Of a DNA stretch of 64,000 nt, positions 7,603 to 17,400 are shown in pieces. The translations under genes were made by a program, and so were the position numbers. The stretch is taken from positions 1 through 64,000 of the forward strand of contig CAJUJK010000013.1 in the NCBI GenBank assembly GCA_910586705.1, read 5' to 3'. The stretch comes from an uncultured Lachnospiraceae bacterium. GTDB lineage: Bacteria > Bacillota > Clostridia > Lachnospirales > Lachnospiraceae. The notes beneath the pieces are model-generated. The model ran no database searches, had not been told where the DNA came from, and saw only the letters and a list, made by a program, of their open reading frames with translations. Each line of letters starts with the position of its first letter. The stretch's first letter is position 1.

Positions 7603-8568
7603 ATGGGATTTTTTTCGGATTTGAAGGACGACTTATCCCAGGCTGTCAATGAACTGATGCCGGAAGAAGAGCTGGAAGCGGCTCTGGCAGCAGAAGGACA
7701 GGCAGGGGAGCAGGTATCTGCGGATGCCGCGGCATCGGAGACGCCCTCTACAGATGATGCGCTTGAGTCTCTGGATTTGAGCGGAATGCTGGATAAAATC
7801 GAGGAGATGGGAACGCCCGGACTTGAGGCGGCACCCGAGCCGGAACCGGCACTCGTCGAGGAGCCTTTGGAAGAAGAGATTCTGACACCGGAACCGATGG
7901 TGGAAGAGGTGGCTGCAGAACCTGCAGCGGCGGCGGAAGCCGTGGTAGAAGAGCCGGCAGCCGTGGAGGCTGTAATAGAAGAAGAGGAGGCAGAACCTGT
8001 TATGGCAGAAGAAATTTTAACAGAGGCGGAAACGCCTGTGGAAGAGAAAGATGAAAATAGCGGAGGAAAAGGAAAGACTATGGAAGTACAGGCAAATCGT
8101 GTAGCAGTAGACGAGACGGCGGTCGTGACAGAGGGCATGACAATAACGGGTGATATCGTATCGGAGGGTTCCATGGAACTGATCGGTACCGTAAACGGTA
8201 ACCTTGACATTCTTGGCAAGCTGAATATCACGGGTACGATTCAGGGTAATTCCAAGGCGGCTGAGATTTATGCCGAGGGCGCGAAGATCACAGGTGAGGT
8301 GAACAGTCTGGGCAGCGTGAAGATCGGCCAGAGTTCCGTGGTGATCGGTAATATCACGGCTACCAGCGCGGTAGTTGCCGGCGCTGTCAAGGGCGATATC
8401 GATGTACAGGGCCCGGTTATTCTGGATACCACGGCTATCGTGATGGGCAATATCAAGTCCAAATCCGTACAGATCAACAACGGCGCGGTGATCGAGGGTA
8501 TGTGTTCCCAGTGCTATGCGGATGTGAATCCTACCTCCTTCTTTGAGGAGTTCAAGAAGAAAAAGTAA
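7603..8568 (+). CDS. Bactofilin-family polymer-forming protein with long acidic N-terminus
   Basis: The C-terminal half (about residues 165-310) is a bactofilin domain, a series of short beta-helix turns rich in Gly and Val (MTITGDIVSEGSMELIGTVN and similar). Bactofilins form filaments without nucleotide and position cell-wall or morphogenesis enzymes. The first 160 residues are an unusual acidic, disordered region made of Glu, Ala and Pro, about 100 residues longer than typical. A short amphipathic start (MGFFSDLKDDLSQAV) could touch the membrane. GGAGG lies a few bases before the ATG. The upstream deacetylase suggests a joint role in wall shaping; pyrH follows after 30 bases. Confidence 0.85.
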   Translation: MGFFSDLKDDLSQAVNELMPEEELEAALAAEGQAGEQVSADAAASETPSTDDALESLDLSGMLDKIEEMGTPGLEAAPEPEPALVEEPLEEEILTPEPMVEEVAAEPAAAAEAVVEEPAAVEAVIEEEEAEPVMAEEILTEAETPVEEKDENSGGKGKTMEVQANRVAVDETAVVTEGMTITGDIVSEGSMELIGTVNGNLDILGKLNITGTIQGNSKAAEIYAEGAKITGEVNSLGSVKIGQSSVVIGNITATSAVVAGAVKGDIDVQGPVILDTTAIVMGNIKSKSVQINNGAVIEGMCSQCYADVNPTSFFEEFKKKK

Positions 8569-8598
8569 ATCCGGTCACACAGGGGAGATCGATAGCAT

Positions 8599-9294
8599 AT
8601 GAAGCGTATACTCTTGAAGTTAAGCGGAGAAGCCCTTGCGGGCGAGAAAAAGACGGGTTTTGACGAAGAGACGGTGAGAAGGGTAGCCATGCAGGTAAAG
8701 CTGCTTGTGGACGACGGCATTCAGGTGGGAATCGTTATCGGCGGCGGCAATTTCTGGCGGGGCAGGTCCAGCGAGAATATCGACAGGACGAAGGCGGACC
8801 AGATCGGTATGCTTGCCACGATTATGAATTGTATCTATGTGTCCGAAATCTTTCGTTCCGTAGGGATGATGACGTCGGTTCTCACTCCTTTTGAGTGCGG
8901 CTCCTTTACGAAGCTTTTCTCAAAGGACAGGGCAAATAAATATTTTTCTAGAAATATGGTGGTCTTTTTTGCGGGCGGTACGGGGCATCCTTATTTCTCC
9001 ACCGACACAGGCGTTGTTCTCCGTGCCGTTGAAGTGGATGCGGACGTGATCCTTCTGGCGAAAGCTGTGGACGGCGTCTATGACGACGATCCGCGAAGCA
9101 ATCCGGACGCAAAGAAATACGACGAGGTTTCGATTGAAGAAGTGATTGCGAAGAATCTTCAGGTGGTGGATATGACGGCATCCATTCTGGCGCGCGATAA
9201 CAAAATGCCTATGTGGGTGTTCGGGCTGAATGAGGAGAACAGCATTGTCAATACCGTCAAGGGTAAATTTAACGGAACTAAGGTAACAGTATAA
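8599..9294 (+). CDS. pyrH: UMP kinase
   Basis: This 231-residue enzyme phosphorylates UMP to UDP in pyrimidine nucleotide synthesis. It has the amino acid kinase fold of bacterial UMP kinases: LLKLSGEAL at the start, IVIGGGNFWRG for phosphate and UMP binding, TGHPYFSTDT and a late ARDNKMPMWVF segment. The length is normal (about 235-240). GGGGAGAT precedes the ATG. It is followed directly by frr, the usual bacterial order. Confidence 0.97.
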   Translation: MKRILLKLSGEALAGEKKTGFDEETVRRVAMQVKLLVDDGIQVGIVIGGGNFWRGRSSENIDRTKADQIGMLATIMNCIYVSEIFRSVGMMTSVLTPFECGSFTKLFSKDRANKYFSRNMVVFFAGGTGHPYFSTDTGVVLRAVEVDADVILLAKAVDGVYDDDPRSNPDAKKYDEVSIEEVIAKNLQVVDMTASILARDNKMPMWVFGLNEENSIVNTVKGKFNGTKVTV

Positions 9295-9309
9295 GTGGAG
9301 GATTACAGT

Positions 9310-9861
9310 ATGGATGAGAGACTGAAGCCTTATGAGGAAAAGATGCAGAAGTCTTATGATTTTCTGGTAAACGATCTGGGAACGATCCGTGCAGGGCGCG
9401 CCAACCCTCATGTTCTTGATAAGATCAAGGTGGACTATTACGGGACGCCCACACCGATCCAGCAGGTGGGCAATATCACGGTTCCCGAGGCGAGGGTTCT
9501 GCAGATTGCGCCGTGGGAGAAGACACTGATTAAGGATATCGAGAAGGCGATTATGGCGTCGGATGTGGGCATCACACCTAGCAACGACGGTTCCCTGATC
9601 CGGCTTGTGTTCCCGGAACTTACCGAGGAACGCCGTAAAGAGCTTGTGAAAGATATCAAGAAGCGGGGCGAGGAGAACAAGGTGGCGATCCGCAATACCA
9701 GACGGGACGGCAACGACGCGCTGAAAAAGCTGGCGAAAGCCGAAGTTTCCGAGGATGAGATCAAGGAACTGGAGGAGAAGCTGCAGAAGCTGACGGACAA
9801 GTTTATCAAGGATGTCGATAAGCTGGTGGATGAGAAGTCTAAGGAGATTCTGACTGTATAA
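9310..9861 (+). CDS. frr: Ribosome recycling factor
   Basis: This 183-residue factor releases the ribosome from mRNA after termination together with EF-G. It shows the family hallmarks: LGTIRAGRANPHVLDKIKVDYYG near the N-terminus, PLxQVGNITVPEAR-like core and a long C-terminal helix. The ATG at 9310 is preceded by GTGGAGG eight bases upstream; a GTG at 9295 right after the pyrH stop is in frame but lacks a site. It forms an operon with pyrH and ends in a terminator. Confidence 0.97.
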   Translation: MDERLKPYEEKMQKSYDFLVNDLGTIRAGRANPHVLDKIKVDYYGTPTPIQQVGNITVPEARVLQIAPWEKTLIKDIEKAIMASDVGITPSNDGSLIRLVFPELTEERRKELVKDIKKRGEENKVAIRNTRRDGNDALKKLAKAEVSEDEIKELEEKLQKLTDKFIKDVDKLVDEKSKEILTV

Positions 9862-9862
9862 C

Positions 9863-9922
9863 AGGCTGAACAGTGTTCAGCCGTGAGCTACGCTCAATTG
9901 CGAGATTCGCTCCGCGAACTCG
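9863..9922 (+). repeat. Multi-hairpin interspersed element, copy 1
   Basis: Right after the frr stop come GGCTGAA...TTCAGCC (9864-9882), TGAGC-TAC-GCTCA (about 9884-9896) and CGAG-A-TTCGC-TCC-GCGAA-CTCG (9901-9922). The last two hairpins recur almost base for base at 55571-55612 before pnp, so this is a dispersed palindromic unit in the REP style. Confidence 0.6.
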
Positions 9923-9943
9923 TGGATTGTGGAAAGTTTAGGG

Positions 9944-9987
9944 AGGGGCTTGCAGAATGGGTGATTCTGTCGCCCCTTTCCTTTTAT
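9944..9987 (+). terminator. Terminator of the pyrH-frr operon
   Basis: AGGGGC and CAGAAT pair with ATTCTG and GCCCCT in a long interrupted stem; TTTCCTTTTA follows. Confidence 0.8.
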
Positions 9988-10082
9988 GTAGTTTACATAA
10001 TATTGTGCCCTGCGACTTTTGGTTGACATAAGATTTAATAACACGGAGCAGAGCGAATGGAAACGGGAAGGATGGAAAAAGT

Positions 10083-10811
10083 ATGGGTGACATGACGGCG
10101 GAGGAGAGAAAGGTTCCACAGCATGTAGCGATTATACTGGACGGCAACGGCAGGTGGGCGAAAAGTAAGGGAATGCCCCGCAATTACGGACATGTGCAGG
10201 GGGCGAAAACCGTGGAAGTGATCTGTGAGGAGGCTTACCGCATGGGGATCCAGTACCTGACGGTGTACGCTTTCAGCACGGAGAACTGGGAGCGGCCTGC
10301 GGACGAGGTGGACGCGCTCATGGGGCTGCTTAGGAACTATATGAAGACCTGCTTGAAGACGGCGGCAAAAAATAACATGTGTGTCCGGGTGATCGGGGAA
10401 AAGTCCCGGCTGGACGAGGACATCAGAAAGCGGATCGTGGAGCTGGAGGAAGCGACAAAGGGTAATACGGGTCTGCATTTCCAGATTGCCATCAATTACG
10501 GCGGCAGGGATGAGATTGTCCGCGCGGCAAGGAAACTGGCAAGGCAGGTGAAGGACGGAACGCTTTTGCCGGAGGAGATCACACAGGAATGTCTCGGGGA
10601 TGCGCTTGACACGGCGGGTATCCCGGAGCCGGACCTTCTGATCCGCACCTGCGGGGAGCAGCGGATTTCCAATTTCCTGCTCTGGCAGCTGGCATATACG
10701 GAGTTTTATTTTACGCCGGTGGCATGGCCGGATTTTTCAAAAGAAGAATTGGAGAAGGCGGTGGCGGCATATAATAAGAGAGACAGACGCTACGGTCTGG
10801 TAAAAGAATAG
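10083..10811 (+). CDS. uppS: Isoprenyl transferase (undecaprenyl diphosphate synthase)
   Basis: This 242-residue cytosolic enzyme extends farnesyl diphosphate with isopentenyl diphosphate to the C55 carrier lipid for wall synthesis. The cis-prenyltransferase motifs are clear: IILDGNGRWAKSKGMPR with the catalytic Asp, YAFSTENWERP, INYGGRDEIV and the C-terminal DLLIRTCGEQRISNFLLWQLAYTE. GGAAGGAT precedes the ATG. A TTGACA box at 10023 lacks a good -10 partner, so the promoter is unsettled. cdsA begins 12 bases after its stop codon. Confidence 0.96.
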   Translation: MGDMTAEERKVPQHVAIILDGNGRWAKSKGMPRNYGHVQGAKTVEVICEEAYRMGIQYLTVYAFSTENWERPADEVDALMGLLRNYMKTCLKTAAKNNMCVRVIGEKSRLDEDIRKRIVELEEATKGNTGLHFQIAINYGGRDEIVRAARKLARQVKDGTLLPEEITQECLGDALDTAGIPEPDLLIRTCGEQRISNFLLWQLAYTEFYFTPVAWPDFSKEELEKAVAAYNKRDRRYGLVKE

Positions 10812-10822
10812 GGGGCGTCTGT

Positions 10823-11674
10823 ATGTTTCGTACAAGATTGGTGAGCGGCATTGCGCTGGTGGCGATTGCGCTGGGCGTGTTTCTGACGGGCGGCGCGCTT
10901 CTGGCGGTTGTACTTTTCGGGGTCTCCGTGATTGCTTATCAGGAGCTGACAGCCGCGTGTAAAGTGCGCGGGGAGAAGCCGGAATCTGGCGCGCCGGTCA
11001 TAGTGGGGCTTGTGATGACGCTTGTATACTATGCGCTGATCGGGCTTGCGCTGGCAAGGGACGTTACGTTTGCGTTTCCGGCCATGATGATGGTGATTAT
11101 GGCGGCGTTTCTCGCTTTTTTGTTTGTCTATGTGTTTACTTTTCCAAAATACCATGCGAACCAGATTATGTCCGCCATGTTTTCCTTCCTCTACGGGCCG
11201 GTGATGCTGTCTTTTCTCTATCTGCTGCGGGAAGGGTTTGACGATGGGATTTATCTGGTGTGGTTCGTGTTTCTCGCCTCATGGGGGAGTGATACGTGCG
11301 CTTACTGTGTGGGCGTGCTGATCGGGAAACACAAAATGACGCCGAAGCTGAGCCCGAAAAAGTCCATAGAGGGCGCGGTGGGCGGTATTCTGGGAGCGGC
11401 GCTTCTGTTCGTGCTGTACACGCATTTTGTGATCAACCAGTATACGATGATGACGTTATCGCTGCCGCTTGCGGCTGTTTTGGGCGCGGCGGGCGCGCTC
11501 GTCTCCATGGTGGGGGATCTGGCGGCTTCCGCGGTGAAAAGAGATCACGAAATCAAGGATTACGGGAAGCTGATTCCGGGGCATGGCGGGATCATGGATC
11601 GTTTTGACAGCGTGATTGTGGCGGGACCGATCGTGTTTCTGGGGATCGCGTTTGCGACAGGGTTATGGTTGTAG
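10823..11674 (+). CDS. cdsA: Phosphatidate cytidylyltransferase
   Basis: This 283-residue membrane protein makes CDP-diacylglycerol from phosphatidate and CTP for phospholipid synthesis. It has about eight hydrophobic segments and the CdsA signature near the C-terminus, DLAASAVKRDHEIKDYGKLIPGHGGIMDRFDS, seen here at residues about 228-259. Length and place between uppS and dxr are typical for Firmicutes. The site before the ATG is GGGGGC. A gap of 137 bases without a recognisable gene separates it from dxr. Confidence 0.96.
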   Translation: MFRTRLVSGIALVAIALGVFLTGGALLAVVLFGVSVIAYQELTAACKVRGEKPESGAPVIVGLVMTLVYYALIGLALARDVTFAFPAMMMVIMAAFLAFLFVYVFTFPKYHANQIMSAMFSFLYGPVMLSFLYLLREGFDDGIYLVWFVFLASWGSDTCAYCVGVLIGKHKMTPKLSPKKSIEGAVGGILGAALLFVLYTHFVINQYTMMTLSLPLAAVLGAAGALVSMVGDLAASAVKRDHEIKDYGKLIPGHGGIMDRFDSVIVAGPIVFLGIAFATGLWL

Positions 11675-11811
11675 CGGCGGAAAGCGCGTGTTCAGGGAAG
11701 CGATGGTGTGGCTGGGAAAGCGGGATTGCGGGAAATGTGTGGCATAGAGGGGCAAATGCGTCAGGAAACAGAGGAGAAGCAGAGAAGTCGTAATGTCAGG
11801 AAGACTTCGGG

Positions 11812-12975
11812 ATGGCGGGGATGAAGATGAAGAAAATAGGAATACTGGGTTCCACGGGTTCCATCGGGACGCAGACACTTGATATTGTAAGGAAAGAAAA
11901 GGATCTGGAGGTCGTGTCTCTGGCGGCGGGGTCAAACGTGTCGCTTCTGGAGGCGCAGATCAGGGAATTTCGACCGAAAATTGCCGCGCTCTGGGAGGAA
12001 AAGGCGGCAGAAGAGCTGCGGACGCGGGTACGGGATCTGCCTGTCCGTATTGTGAGCGGCATGGAAGGCCTGCTGGAAGTGTCTACCGTGGAGGAGATGG
12101 AGGTATTGGTTACCGGCATTGTGGGAATGATCGGTATCAGACCTACCATTGCGGCGATCGAGGCGGGAAAGGATATCGCGCTGGCAAACAAGGAGACGCT
12201 GGTGACGGCGGGGCATATCATTATGCCGCTGGCAAAGAAAAAAGGTGTGTCGATTCTGCCCGTAGACAGCGAACACAGCGCGATTTTCCAGTCTCTGCAC
12301 GGGGAAAACCGGGCGCGGGTGGAGAAGATCCTGCTCACGGCGTCGGGCGGTCCTTTCCGGGGAAAGAGCAGGGAAGAACTGGCGGATATGACAGTGGAAG
12401 ACGCGTTGAAGCACCCCAACTGGTCCATGGGAAAGAAGGTGACCATCGACTCCGCGTCGCTGTGCAACAAGGGGCTTGAGGTGATGGAGGCGAAGTGGCT
12501 CTTCGATGTGGCGCTCTCGCAGATCGAGGTGGTGGTGCATCCCCAGAGCATTCTGCATTCGGCGGTGCAGTACGCGGACGGCGGCATTATGGGGCAGATG
12601 GGCGTGCCCGATATGAAGCTGCCCATCCAGTACGCGCTGTTTTACCCGGACAGACGCCCCATGGAGATCGGAAGGGTAGACTTATGTAAACTTGGAAGCC
12701 TGACCTTTGAGAGACCCGACACGGACACGTTCCGCGGACTTGCGCTCGCCTACCGGGCGGCGGAGAGGGGCGGTTCCCTGCCCACTGTGTTCAACGCGGC
12801 GAATGAGAAGGCGGTGGCGCTGTTTTTGGATAAGAAGATTCGGTTTTTGGAGATACCGGAGCTGATTGAGGCGGCGATGGACGCCCACCGGGTGATTGAG
12901 AATCCGACGGTGGAGGAGATATTGGCGGTGGAGACAGAAGCCTACGAATATATCAGACTAAAGTTTGGAGAGTAG
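11812..12975 (+). CDS. dxr: 1-deoxy-D-xylulose 5-phosphate reductoisomerase
   Basis: This 387-residue NADPH-dependent enzyme converts DXP to MEP, the first committed step of the non-mevalonate isoprenoid pathway. Visible are the Rossmann motif ILGSTGSIGTQTL, the LANKETLV segment, the metal-site region PVDSEHSAIFQ and the flexible loop around NPNW-like KHPNWSMGKKVTIDSA. ATG 11812 has AGGAAG eight bases upstream; ATG 11821 or 11827 are possible alternatives. The same pathway reappears with ispG at 26622, and its products feed uppS upstream. Confidence 0.96.
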   Translation: MAGMKMKKIGILGSTGSIGTQTLDIVRKEKDLEVVSLAAGSNVSLLEAQIREFRPKIAALWEEKAAEELRTRVRDLPVRIVSGMEGLLEVSTVEEMEVLVTGIVGMIGIRPTIAAIEAGKDIALANKETLVTAGHIIMPLAKKKGVSILPVDSEHSAIFQSLHGENRARVEKILLTASGGPFRGKSREELADMTVEDALKHPNWSMGKKVTIDSASLCNKGLEVMEAKWLFDVALSQIEVVVHPQSILHSAVQYADGGIMGQMGVPDMKLPIQYALFYPDRRPMEIGRVDLCKLGSLTFERPDTDTFRGLALAYRAAERGGSLPTVFNAANEKAVALFLDKKIRFLEIPELIEAAMDAHRVIENPTVEEILAVETEAYEYIRLKFGE

Positions 12976-12979
12976 TGAA

Positions 12980-14065
12980 TTGATCAGGACAATTATTTTA
13001 TTTATCATTGTGTTCGGACTGGTAGTGATTTCCCATGAACTGGGGCACTTTCTGATTGGCAGGAAAAACGGCATCCGTGTGGTGGAGTTTTCTGTGGGAA
13101 TGGGTCCGACGCTGTTTTCCTTCAGGAAGCACGGCACGAAATATTCCTTAAAGCTCTTGCCGCTTGGCGGCGCCTGCATGTTTGACGGCGAGGACGGCGT
13201 GGAGCGGGAACAGCAGCAGGAGCGGGAATCCGGGAGCGCGGACGCGCCGGAGGGGATCGCCTTTACCGAGGCGGGCGTCTGGTCGCGCATCGCCACGGTT
13301 TTTGCCGGACCTTTCTTTAATTTCATTCTCGCCTTTGTGATCGCGGTGATACTGAGTGCATTTTCGGGCGCGGATCTGCCCACGGTAGGTACGGTGCAGG
13401 CGGGCTCCGCGGCTGCGGAGGCGGGACTGCAGGCGGGCGACGTGATCACGAAGATCGGACGCGAGCCGATTCACTTTTACCGGGAGGTGTCCATGATTTC
13501 CGCCTTGAATCAGGGGGAGGAGATGGAAATCACCTACAAGAGAAACGGGGAGAAAGCGGTGACCACACTTTTTCCGAAGTACGATGAAAATGACAAGCGT
13601 TATTATATGGGGATTACCAACGGCGGCGAGTATCTGCGGTGCAATCCCCTGCAGGTGTTCCAGTACGGTTTCTATGAGGTGGAATACTGGGTGAAGATCA
13701 CCTACAAAAGCCTGCGGATGCTGGTGATGGGGCAGGTGTCGAAGGACGACGTGTCGGGACCTGTGGGGATCGCGCAGCTTGTGGGAGAAAGCTACGATGC
13801 GGCGGAGGAAAACTACGGCACGCCCTACGCGATTCTGACCATGCTCGAGATCGTGGTGCTTTTGTCCGTCAATCTGGGCATTATGAACCTGCTGCCGCTG
13901 CCCGCGCTGGACGGCGGACGGCTGGTGTTCATGTTCGTGGAGGTGCTCCGGGGAAAACCCGTTCCGCCGGAGAAGGAGGGCATGGTGCATTTCGCCGGGC
14001 TGGTAGTTCTGATGGTGTTGATGGTGTTTATCATGTACAACGATATTATGAGGCTGGTGCGCTGA
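12980..14065 (+). CDS. rseP: Site-2 zinc metalloprotease RseP/RasP
   Basis: This protease of about 361 residues cuts membrane segments of anti-sigma factors or other membrane proteins. The zinc motif HELGHF lies in the first membrane helix (about residues 17-22); a PDZ domain spans about residues 125-195 (VGTVQAGSAAAEAGLQAGDVI), and the second metal motif LLPLPALDGGRLVF lies in the third helix. Start: TTG 12980 is chosen because GGAGAG (12967-12972) is seven bases upstream; TTG 12965 in the same frame would overlap dxr. It closes the uppS-cdsA-dxr-rseP cluster. Confidence 0.95.
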   Translation: MIRTIILFIIVFGLVVISHELGHFLIGRKNGIRVVEFSVGMGPTLFSFRKHGTKYSLKLLPLGGACMFDGEDGVEREQQQERESGSADAPEGIAFTEAGVWSRIATVFAGPFFNFILAFVIAVILSAFSGADLPTVGTVQAGSAAAEAGLQAGDVITKIGREPIHFYREVSMISALNQGEEMEITYKRNGEKAVTTLFPKYDENDKRYYMGITNGGEYLRCNPLQVFQYGFYEVEYWVKITYKSLRMLVMGQVSKDDVSGPVGIAQLVGESYDAAEENYGTPYAILTMLEIVVLLSVNLGIMNLLPLPALDGGRLVFMFVEVLRGKPVPPEKEGMVHFAGLVVLMVLMVFIMYNDIMRLVR

Positions 14066-14099
14066 CGCAATCTATACCCCCAAAAGCGCAATCTATACC
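14066..14099 (+). promoter_or_regulatory. Two 13-base direct repeats, period 21, upstream of a promoter
   Basis: CGCAATCTATACC occurs at 14066-14078 and 14087-14099. The 21-base period puts both copies on the same face of the helix, and the second ends a few bases before the expected -35 of the promoter at 14129. This layout is typical of activator sites of the LytTR type, but the sequence itself does not match a consensus I know. Confidence 0.55.
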
Positions 14100-14125
14100 A
14101 TAACAGACCCTATTTTATTTCGATT

Positions 14126-14163
14126 TGCTATAATACAGCTAAATCATCTAAGCAAGTTTAGCT
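14126..14163 (+). promoter_or_regulatory. Extended -10 promoter followed by a dyad
   Basis: TGCTATAAT (14126-14134) is an extended -10 element with no recognisable -35, as expected for an activated promoter. AGCTAAA...TTTAGCT (about 14137-14163) forms a dyad at the predicted transcript start. Confidence 0.6.
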
Positions 14164-14188
14164 ATAGAAATAGAAAGGGTTGACAGGA

Positions 14189-14359
14189 ATGGCGGAAGAG
14201 AGGAGAATCCTTAGTAAGCAAGCAAGGGCGTGGTATGCTCTTTTTCTGCCGGCAATTTCAGATTTGGACATGGGAAAGCCATCACTTCGGCAGCAGTATC
14301 TGTCTGCTGCCGAAGTGATGGCTTTTTTGCGTGCCCTGTCTGACCGGTTTATAAGATAA
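14189..14359 (+). CDS. Possible small protein of 56 residues
   Basis: The frame runs ATG 14189 to TAA 14357-14359 and would encode a basic, partly amphipathic peptide starting MAEERRILSKQARAWYALFL. A weak ACAGGA lies just before the ATG. The stem of the strong terminator at 14274-14324 lies within the ORF, so full translation would need readthrough; the RNA could equally be non-coding. I do not recognise a family. The upstream repeats and promoter show that the region is transcribed under control, which is the main reason to list it. Confidence 0.35.
   Translation: MAEERRILSKQARAWYALFLPAISDLDMGKPSLRQQYLSAAEVMAFLRALSDRFIR
14274..14324 (+). terminator. Very strong intrinsic terminator
   Basis: A perfect stem of about 22 base pairs (AAAGCCATCACTTCGGCAGC...) with a seven-base loop TATCTGT is followed by TTTTTTG. 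It separates the small unit at 14126 from the giant surface gene. Confidence 0.9.
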
Positions 14360-14414
14360 AAACGAAAAATAACCGTTGCGGGTAAATGGTATGGGAGCAG
14401 AGAGGTATGAGATT

Positions 14415-17400
14415 ATGAAAAAACAGAAAACATCACTGGGATCGGGAAGAAAGAAGGGGCTGCGTCTGGCGGCAGTCCTGCTCGCGTTTTGTCTGTTGGT
14501 GACGAGTGACCCGGATATCGCGGAGACGGCTTCGTCTTATGTGCAGGCGGCGGGAGACGGCGCGGCGGCAGGGAAGGCGGATGCCGGACAGGGCGTGGAA
14601 GGAACCGGCAGTAAGGACAGTGCGGGCGGTGAAGTACCGGACGGGGACGGGACGCAGACCCCGGGCAATGGAGACGGTGGAAGTACCGGGGACGGAAACG
14701 ATGCGGGCGGCGCGGAAACCCCGGAGAACCCGGAAGGCGGGGACGGCGAGGAGATGCCGGGAAACCCGGAAGGCGGGGACGGCGAGGAGACGCCGGGAAA
14801 CCCGGAAGGCGGGAACGGCGAGGAGACGCCAGGAAGCCCGGATGAAGGGGACAGCGAGGAGACGCCGGGAAACCCGGAAGGCGGGGACGGCGAGGAGACG
14901 CCGGGAAGCCCGGATGAAGGGGACGGCGAGGAAACGCCGGGAAGCCCGGATGAAGGGGACGGCGAGGAAACGCCGGGAAACCCGGAAGACGGGGAAAACG
15001 CGGACGACACACCGCGCCCGGAGGAGGAGAGAGATGCCCTTGCGGACATCGACATAGACGCCCTTCCCGAGACGGAGGAGGCGTGGGATGCGTATCTGGA
15101 GTCTCTGGATGAGGAGACGCGCGCCATCGAGGAACCTATGGAAGTTTTTGGTGTCCGCACTTTTGAGGCAGTCGTCCCCGCAGAAGTACAGTATGCGGGA
15201 ACGGATGGTTTTGAAAAGCGGCACAAGATGCGCGTGGTGTGGGTCAATGACCCGGAACATGCGCTTGCAAAGACAGCCCTTTCGACTAACTGCGCAAAGT
15301 CATATGTCTGTGTGCGGGTGCCGGACAAGGGCGGTTCACAGGTCAGAAAATGCTATTTTAATAAAGACATCCTGACGGATAAGAGCGGGAAGGAATCGGT
15401 GCTCGCCGAGTTTACGCTGCCACTTACTTATGAGGAGGGCGATCCTTTCGTTACGGACGTAGGGGCATACAGTAAGAATTCCCTGCTTGTCGGCAGACCT
15501 TCGGGGGAGGTGCAGCTGCAGCTTTACGACTATATGGAGCAGACGTACAAAACATACTACAGCGTAGAATTTCGCTCCGGCGGTGCGGTGCTGGGCGGAT
15601 TACTGTCCAAGGAGGAGTGGCTGAGCGAGTGCGGGGGGACGGTCTGGAGACCGCAGGTTTTTCTCGGTTACCAGATTTATGAGCAGGATGCGACGCTCCG
15701 GCTGAGGGCGGATGGGGACGTGATGCGGCGTTTCGGTGTGAGCATGGCGGATAACTATGGCGTGGCGCTTGCCCCTGCGGAAGGTGGGTGGTCCGCCACA
15801 TGGTCCTTAGGAAGCAGAGACGGGGTGAACGGCGGGAGCTTTCCGGGCAGCAGGTATCATGTCTCTGTCATGGATTCCGATTTAACCGGCTTAACACTGG
15901 AGGCGGGCCCGGAGGCAGGCGCAGCGGAGTTGGACGGCGTTTCTCTTTACGCCAGAGCCTTGGTCAGATATCGGAAAGGAATTGACAAAGGCTTTTCCTT
16001 TCCCATCCGAATCGACAGCGACGCGGTCAGATGCAAGGTGCAGTATGCGGGAACGGATGGAAGCTATATCAGGACAGACGCCAAAAATCATAACAGCGCG
16101 TATATCATAAAGGATCTGCGAGATTTCCCGGAGGTGGATGCTGCATGGAAGGCACTCTTTGACGGCATGTACACCGGCACGGACGGCAAGACCTACCGGG
16201 TGGGGGATACCTATACGGGAAACGTCTCCCTTGGGCTTTTTCCGAACTGGAAGGGGAGCTATGTGACACTCACGCTGGATGCTACGGTTGACCAGAATGG
16301 TCAAACGTCCGCAGACCTTGCGGCGAATGGAAAACAGACCGTCCGCGTGGCGGTGGGGGAAAGATATGAGGAGAATACACCCGTCCCGGAGAAAGCGCCG
16401 GCAGGCTATGAGTTCGGGGGCTGGTACAGTGAAAAGGCGGGACAGGGAAAACGGTACTTTGACAGCAGCGGCAGGGCGGTGAGAGCCTGCGACATGCTGG
16501 AGGATACCGCGCTCTATGCCGGGTGGCGGGAAAAGAACCGGAAGATTGTTTACCGTCTGGACGCCTGTCTGCCGGACAGTCTGCCCTCCGGCTTTGGCGG
16601 GCTGGCGTGGACGGAGTACGAGATCAGTGACTGCCTGCGTGGTGATACGCTGGCGAAAAAGGGGCTGCGGCTCCCCGAGGAAGATAAGGGCGAGGTCTGG
16701 CGCAGAGGCTGGCGATTGGAAGGCTGGTATACCGAAAAGGCGGGCGGCGATAAGATCACGAATACGACCGCGCTGCCCGTTGAGGAGGACAGCTATACTT
16801 TTTATGCCCACTGGGAGCCTGAGGAATGCACCATGACTTATGATGCCAACGGGGGCAGTTTTAACAGCGGCACAAAGACGGTAAAAGTCAGATACGGGGA
16901 GCCCTACGGGACGACAGTCACCACAGCCGCGCCCGTGCCCGTGCGAAACGGTTACCAGTTTATGGGATACGGCGTTTACAAGGGGGCGTTCATGCCCCTG
17001 CGGGAGGACGATGTGGTGCATTCCACGCAGAACTTCACCGTCTACGCGGTGTGGGCGACGGAGGTGACGGTCAATCTGGACACGGACGGGGGGACGCTGG
17101 CGGCGGGACAGCCCCCTTATATCAAGGGCATGACCGGGCAGCGGATCACCATCCCCAACCCGTCCAGAACCGGATATACCTTTATCTGCTGGAAGGACGA
17201 AAAGGACGGAACTTCTGAACCGGGAAGGGATAACAGCCATTATTATAAGATCCCGGCGGATGCGGGCGCTGCGGTCACCTTGAAGGCGTGCTGGGTGGAA
17301 AATACATATGCGGTGCGCTTCCAGAAAAACGCGCTTTCGGGCGTCTCGGGGGATATGGGGACGCAGATGTTTACCTGTGGCAGGAGCGCGGCGTTGACTG

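Noticed and set aside
10023..10028. TTGACA as the uppS promoter
   Set aside because: No -10 box lies at a suitable distance, so it is not listed as a promoter.
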